Source of the DNA: WJKK01 sp964638225
Lineage (GTDB): Bacteria > Patescibacteriota > WWE3 > UBA101185 > UBA10185
Direction of reading: 5' to 3'
Assembly: GCA_964638225.1 (NCBI GenBank)
Contig: CAZWYL010000014.1
Coordinates: forward strand, 1 to 16,718
DNA: 16,718 nucleotides
The translations under genes and the position numbers were made by a program. A model generated the notes under the pieces. It searched no databases. It was not told the DNA's origin and worked only from the letters and a program-made list of their open reading frames with translations. Numbering within the stretch: the stretch's first letter is position 1; each line of letters starts with the position of its first letter. Positions 14,501 through 16,718 of the stretch are shown here, piece by piece.

Positions 14501-14843
14501 CGGGAAAAGATCCGTTTGGATTTGGATCTAAAGCATATATGGCTTTATTTCCATTACCGCAATGAGCATCTTGAAAGCCAGGGCGCGGAGCCCAGCTGGT
14601 ATCCTCCCGTCTGTAATACCCATCGTCTTTTATAAAAAACTGTTCGTAATTGTCATTTTTGTATTGTCTTACGCCACCTGCGCCGGGTTCTTCGGAAAAC
14701 CAGATGCGCTCTCCAGTACTTAAGCTATGTTCTACAAAAGTTGGGCGCGCAATGTATTCAGTCAAGTCATATGCGTATATCTTGTTGCTGCCTATTATGT
14801 TTAGCGCGAGTATAAAAATAAAAGTTTTAAGGAGTTTTTTCAT
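11538..14843 (-). CDS. Very large secreted cysteine-rich protein, unknown function
   Basis: A 1101-residue protein not recognised from any family as a whole. Residues 1-24 are a signal peptide with probable cleavage after KIYA. The mature chain is acidic, rich in Gly, Pro, Asp and Glu, and carries 26 cysteines, including a CC pair near 648-649, so disulfides are likely outside the membrane. Residues about 272-375 (VIGKITS, KPVEGASVCLY, TTDEEGFFSLKT) look like a carboxypeptidase-regulatory/Cna-B type beta-sandwich. An amphipathic segment lies near 930-952 (YLNPIRNFLGYIGGLVSKFW). No C-terminal TM, LPxTG or catalytic motif is seen. It may be an envelope or adhesion protein. It has a strong extended -10 promoter and ends 5 nt before sufC. 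Confidence 0.85.
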   Translation of the reverse strand: MKKLLKTFIFILALNIIGSNKIYAYDLTEYIARPTFVEHSLSTGERIWFSEEPGAGGVRQYKNDNYEQFFIKDDGYYRREDTSWAPRPGFQDAHCGNGNKAIYALDPNPNGSFPAGTEITSTGAFWAPDEAEVGDIWDTGAHTIVPIDSGEPSGSYDYSLPPLVACKISDPSGYPASVQEGNQVIQFLNHYGRGEFVFCTGVPNPADMIVLRVASGPGYGDTFYFMKGWGLVGFETAGWEAGLSGGPGVTVGEVHPPNCEINDADYFTTVPRTVIGKITSSQIDTDDDGVTRTNKPVEGASVCLYQGGGQGRLPYYISGFEAGGTTDEEGFFSLKTHLRREEDPAGFNSFNNRYNFLGIFCGNDRVSEIIMVDMYALQKEHPPERYMKLWEDLDPRTNNTVLAPIEVTVLCDPKESGASFGEESEDCPYEPGNPHGLERDCVPEEERGFYGWDFKATYHPGVDADNAGKTNGSCPHYLPYTDRRESARINCGGGDPNYAQDHVLDSTDTTVKANFQLAVTDNRYKGEAFEAVPQFSLLSGKGYEFEGKMSALHTADGWPAILANIMTFATGGLPLGPQEIPKNPEGDGMWEIYSCELLREGNKSYNPGMPVNLQNTQGILSLLAPPFTDKQNQLKDMYEKMDRDKVVCCIKDDAENLGLCGPNEDFVRLDQIRPYRYMIDPEDWCVMEPDRSTASGWSPAPGETCGYLYPEEYFPTGLIYRRNLSDISSMDFTREEPIGDSITTDDNYRRDKIAYADDEDKINDVGISGHCPPGDPGAKCGAIEEKKDLAANMNAHGSKEALRALTDTSGLLVDADGEPVQPTIGVMEPYTGFEGKQTAQTYSTGHRILTTQHKCLDPIIDGHKAWPSKIELVGKEGPPEDSVEEGESVPVGGYAAAFDFQGKMCPDPEDGFCPDEDAVETNNMSFYTWKYLNPIRNFLGYIGGLVSKFWGSNEEREDCKQIRFTDTECPTQAPGQPGCEYDEDRGAFYLSTYSFECEDSHSVPVYHQADLNQSITLYTAVRNMELVMESFMVPSYMEATSEMEVAKAVDAQSDAQFTQNNEEGFGGISTTRETDPTNKSDKIRQMVRPYTDSFPDDPGST

Positions 14844-14855
14844 AAACTACTTCTG

Positions 14856-14864
14856 ATTATAGCA
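14856..14864 (-). promoter_or_regulatory. Extended -10 promoter of the secreted-protein gene (possibly also suf)
   Basis: TGCTATAAT on the minus strand, identical to the trpS box, 12 nt before the ATG. GTGAAA at 14879-14884 gives a 4-of-6 -35 match at 17-nt spacing. The leader would be about 5 nt with no SD. It is divergent from the DUF1189 promoter about 100 bp away. Confidence 0.6.
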
Positions 14865-14960
14865 AAACCTTTTTTTATTTTCACAGATGTAAGCAGATTT
14901 TCTGGTCAGATTTTAGTTTACCTCTCCTCCCCATTCTTGTTTTTAACTAAGCTCGCTCGA

Positions 14961-14969
14961 TGTTATAAT
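14961..14969 (+). promoter_or_regulatory. Extended -10 promoter of DUF1189-like gene, leaderless
   Basis: TGTTATAAT is a perfect extended -10 box ending 7 nt before ATG at 14977. No SD and no clear -35 are seen. Confidence 0.65.
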
Positions 14970-14976
14970 TCTATTC

Positions 14977-15527
14977 ATGCCAGAAGTGCAGGGTACGAAA
15001 AAAAGAATAAAAGCAGCGTTTCATGTTTTTATTCAAAGTTTAACTTCGCCAAGTTACTACAAGGAGCTTATAAAGACGAATCTTAAATTTTCTTTGAAAT
15101 ACTACATCGTCCTGGGTTTTATATTNNNNNNNNNNNNNNNNNNNNNNNNNNNNNNNNNNNNNNNNNNNNNNNNNNNNNNNNNNNNNNNNNNNNNNNNNNN
15201 NNNNNNNNNNNNNNNNNNNNNNNNNCGCTGTTTTTAGCTACGTTGTTTTATTACTTAGTGTTCCGTTTGGTTTATTTGCTTTTTATAGCTGTTCTTTTAT
15301 GGATGTTGGGTGCTTTTAGAGGTTTGAACTTGTCCTACGGAAAGTATTACAAGGTTGCGCTGCATGCTATTACGCTTCCGCTGTGTTTAGAGCTTCTTAA
15401 CAATTTTTTTCAGGTTTCTACTCCGGGGCTGCCTTGGTTTGTTGGTTTACACCTAATTTTTGGGATTGTTGTTGTTTTTCAGTTGGAGGATTTTCCGGAA
15501 GAGGCGGCTCTCCCTGAAAGCGATTAG
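14977..15527 (+). CDS. DUF1189-like membrane protein (interrupted by scaffold gap)
   Basis: Two pieces of one gene flank 100 N (15126-15225). The N-terminal piece (about 49 residues) has a basic segment then TSPSYYKELIKTNLKFSLKYYIVLGFI, typical of the cytoplasmic lead and first TM of DUF1189 proteins. The 3' piece is open from the gap edge onward (LFLATLFYYLVFRLVYLL), with about three hydrophobic helices, ending FQLEDFPEEAALPESD. The pieces are out of frame across the Ns only because the gap size is arbitrary. DUF1189 proteins are usually about 250 aa, so roughly 100 residues may be missing. Function unknown. The family call is moderate; the claim of a single gene is firmer. Confidence 0.6.
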
Positions 15528-15671
15528 GAGCAGATGACAATTTTTTCTAAATTTTGGAAAGTTTTTGTGGCGCGTCTGTAGGATAGGATTTTGACGACAG
15601 TAGTTGCTTAGGCTACGCTTTTAAGCTTTTTTGCGGAGCCTGCTTCCAATGTTTTTTCGAGGATTTTTCTC

Positions 15672-15691
15672 CCCTTTTGCTGAAGGGTTTT
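15672..15691 (+). terminator. Weak intrinsic terminator candidate
   Basis: CCCTT-TTGCTG-AAGGG followed by TTTT and, 4 nt later, a further T-run. The stem is only 5 bp. It would end the DUF1189-like transcript before tRNA-Asn. Confidence 0.35.
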
Positions 15692-15724
15692 CATCGTTTT
15701 TTACTTTTGCGGCTTCGCAATATA

Positions 15725-15733
15725 TGGTAAACT
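15725..15733 (+). promoter_or_regulatory. Possible extended -10 for tRNA-Asn
   Basis: TGGTAAACT (TGn plus 4 of 6 matches to TATAAT) lies 15 nt before the tRNA 5' end. It is weaker than the other promoters in this window. Confidence 0.3.
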
Positions 15734-15748
15734 TCCTGTGTTATGCGG

Positions 15749-15823
15749 TCCCCGGTAGCTCAATGGTAGAGCGCTCGCCTGTTAAGCGAAGGGTTGTTGG
15801 TTCGAATCCAACCCGGGGAGCCA
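15749..15823 (+). tRNA. tRNA-Asn(GUU)
   Basis: A 75-nt tRNA with encoded CCA. The acceptor stem is TCCCCGG/CCGGGGA with discriminator G. The D-arm is GCTC-AATGGTA-GAGC, the anticodon loop CTGTTAA (anticodon GUU), and the T-arm GTTGG-TTCGAAT-CCAAC. The outermost anticodon-stem pair is a C-A mismatch. The last 10 nt and about 34 nt of 3' flank recur at 16661-16704. Confidence 0.95.
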
Positions 15824-15857
15824 AGGTTGGTTATTCCCTTCTGTCAAAGTGAATAGT
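15814..15857 (+). repeat. Direct repeat, left copy (tRNA-Asn 3' end plus flank)
   Basis: It matches 16661-16704 at 35 of 44 positions with no gaps. Identical blocks are CGGGGAGCCA, TTATTCCCTT, TCAAAGT and AATAGT. It begins inside the tRNA acceptor strand and runs 34 nt past the CCA. Confidence 0.75.
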
Positions 15858-15931
15858 ATTAACCAATAATAGAACTTCTCATAACATTTTTTTGACCCTA
15901 TTTTTTTATTTGTTGTATCTGTGTAGTTTAT

Positions 15932-16489
15932 TCAGGAATCTATTCTTCCTGCGATAGTTTTGTTTGGAGCAGGGCCTTCTCGATATCCTAGTGGTTTTTC
16001 TTTATATTCCCATCCTTCTTCTTCTCTTTTTTCTATGACCATTTTCACAGCTCTTCTAACAACAGGTGTTGTGTGCCCTTCTGGCATTCCCAAGGAATCT
16101 ATTTGTAGTTGTTCAGTCTCAGGGTTCATGCTTGTTCTTGTTCCCACATAACCCCCTCTAGCAAATGCTGTAGTAAATTTACCTTCTAATACCTGAACTA
16201 CTGAGAGGTCGTCTTCTTCTCCATCTAAACCAAAAAAGTATCTTTTTTCATGCCACCTTGAGTTGTATTCTGATTCTTGTACTTCTTCAAAGGAATCAAG
16301 TACAGCGGTTACTTCAGGATAATCATATTCTCTCCTTAATGTAATTGGGCCCACAATTTCTGCGCCTTGCATAACTTCGTAAATGTAACGGTCAAATTCT
16401 TCTCTCTCGTCTTTGTAGGTTTCATCATGAGTTGCTCTTCTTGCTGCGGCTTCTGCTGCGTTTGGGGAACTTTCAATAGTTTTTTTCAT
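15932..16489 (-). CDS. Hypothetical 185-aa soluble acidic protein
   Basis: Not recognised. It is charged and mostly acidic, with no signal peptide or TM. The N-terminus is Ala/Arg-rich and helical (AAEAAARRATHDETYKDEREEFDRYIYEV). A likely alpha/beta core spans about 45-150 (REYDYPEVTAVLDSFEEVQ, EKRYFFGLDGEEDDLSVVQV), with a Lys/Glu helix VKMVIEKREEEGWEYKEKP near the end. It starts at an ATG 9 nt after AAGGA and has a good promoter with TATAAT at 16524-16529. It is the only gene between the two copies of the tRNA-Asn 3' repeat, so it may be cargo of a small inserted element. No integrase features are seen. Confidence 0.7.
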   Translation of the reverse strand: MKKTIESSPNAAEAAARRATHDETYKDEREEFDRYIYEVMQGAEIVGPITLRREYDYPEVTAVLDSFEEVQESEYNSRWHEKRYFFGLDGEEDDLSVVQVLEGKFTTAFARGGYVGTRTSMNPETEQLQIDSLGMPEGHTTPVVRRAVKMVIEKREEEGWEYKEKPLGYREGPAPNKTIAGRIDS

Positions 16490-16493
16490 ACAT

Positions 16494-16548
16494 AAAGATC
16501 CTTTTAAATTAGTAATACCTTAAATTATATAGAAAGATCTTTTAAATT
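16494..16548 (-). promoter_or_regulatory. Promoter with repeated operator-like sites
   Basis: The -10 is TATAAT (16524-16529), with TTGAAT (16546-16551) as a -35 at 16-nt spacing. A 16-17 nt motif, AAAGATC(C)TTTTAAATT on the plus strand, occurs twice: at 16494-16510, covering the ribosome-binding site, and at 16533-16548, in the -35/-10 spacer. The second copy contains the 10-bp palindrome AAAGATCTTT. This layout suits a repressor. Confidence 0.5.
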
Positions 16549-16660
16549 CAAGATGATCGGTGTTTTCCACCTTTAAAGCGTTAAAATCTAAGTGTTTTTT
16601 GCTTTTTGAGGTTATTTTGTGTCGGAATTAGTTTCTCTATACTTCGAATAAAGTACAGCA

Positions 16661-16704
16661 CGGGGAGCCATGAGCTCTTATTCCCTTTTATCAAAGTAAA
16701 TAGT
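16661..16704 (+). repeat. Direct repeat, right copy (tRNA-Asn 3' end plus flank)
   Basis: Second copy of 15814-15857, 847 nt away in the same orientation. It starts with the exact tRNA 3' end CGGGGAGCCA. Just upstream, TTCGAAT at 16643-16649 matches the tRNA T-loop, but at a spacing 5 nt too long and without a T-stem, so this is at best a decayed tRNA fragment. Confidence 0.7.
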
Positions 16705-16718
16705 GTCAGTTTGTGAGT

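Noticed and set aside
11916..14856. Several plus-strand open frames opposite the large secreted protein
   Set aside because: They have no start signals and no recognisable products; the minus-strand frame has a signal peptide and a promoter.
15631..15852. Open frame of 73 codons running through tRNA-Asn
   Set aside because: It covers the whole tRNA gene and its flank, has no SD or family resemblance, and is a chance frame.
16640..16670. Complete second tRNA-Asn
   Set aside because: Only the last 10 nt and a displaced T-loop match; no T-stem, anticodon arm or 5' half is present.

Overview
This window looks like part of a Candidate Phyla Radiation (Patescibacteria) genome. The reasons are the low-to-moderate GC with the standard code (UGA used as a stop), very tight gene packing, a compact SUF iron-sulfur operon with reduced subunits, tRNA genes that encode their own CCA, and a very large cysteine-rich secreted protein with no recognisable relatives. 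A Microgenomates/Katanobacteria-type lineage is plausible, but that finer placement is inference. Two runs of exactly 100 N (10263-10362 and 15126-15225) are scaffold gaps of unknown true size; each interrupts a real gene.

Layout. Positions 1-673 (+) hold a Gly/Arg/Phe-rich DUF5320 protein and a DUF134 helix-turn-helix regulator. Positions 636-2522 (-) hold FtsH, convergent with DUF134 and overlapping its 3' end. Positions 2588-5671 (-) hold TrpS, a PLP aminotransferase and a calcineurin-like phosphoesterase. Positions 5672-6435 hold no protein gene. That stretch carries tRNA-Ser(CGA), tRNA-Ile(UAU), a series of strong hairpins, a stray copy of the tRNA-Ser 3' end, and a candidate structured RNA with its own promoter. 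Positions 6436-7163 (-) hold a short ribosome-hibernation factor translationally coupled to a small membrane-anchored beta-domain protein. Positions 7249-11532 (-) hold the suf operon sufC-sufB-sufD-sufS-sufU plus a CxxC DUF1858 protein. Positions 11538-14843 (-) hold a 1101-residue secreted protein that ends 5 nt before sufC. Positions 14977-15527 (+) hold a DUF1189-like membrane protein broken by a scaffold gap. Positions 15749-15823 (+) hold tRNA-Asn(GUU), then an unknown 185-aa gene on the minus strand. A second copy of the tRNA-Asn 3' end and its flank lies at the right edge.

How it works together. The suf genes overlap or nearly touch and form one Fe-S assembly unit: SufS takes sulfur from cysteine, SufU carries it, and SufBCD is the scaffold. 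No promoter is visible between the secreted-protein gene and sufC, so suf may be read from the strong promoter at 14856-14864. Several genes (DUF134, trpS, the phosphoesterase, hpf, DUF1189) lack a Shine-Dalgarno. Instead they have a near-consensus -10 box, usually extended (TGnTATAAT), 6-7 nt before the ATG, which is the arrangement expected for leaderless mRNAs. This recurrent promoter grammar, the hairpin-rich tRNA region with its candidate RNA, and the duplicated tRNA 3' ends are the most unusual parts of the window.
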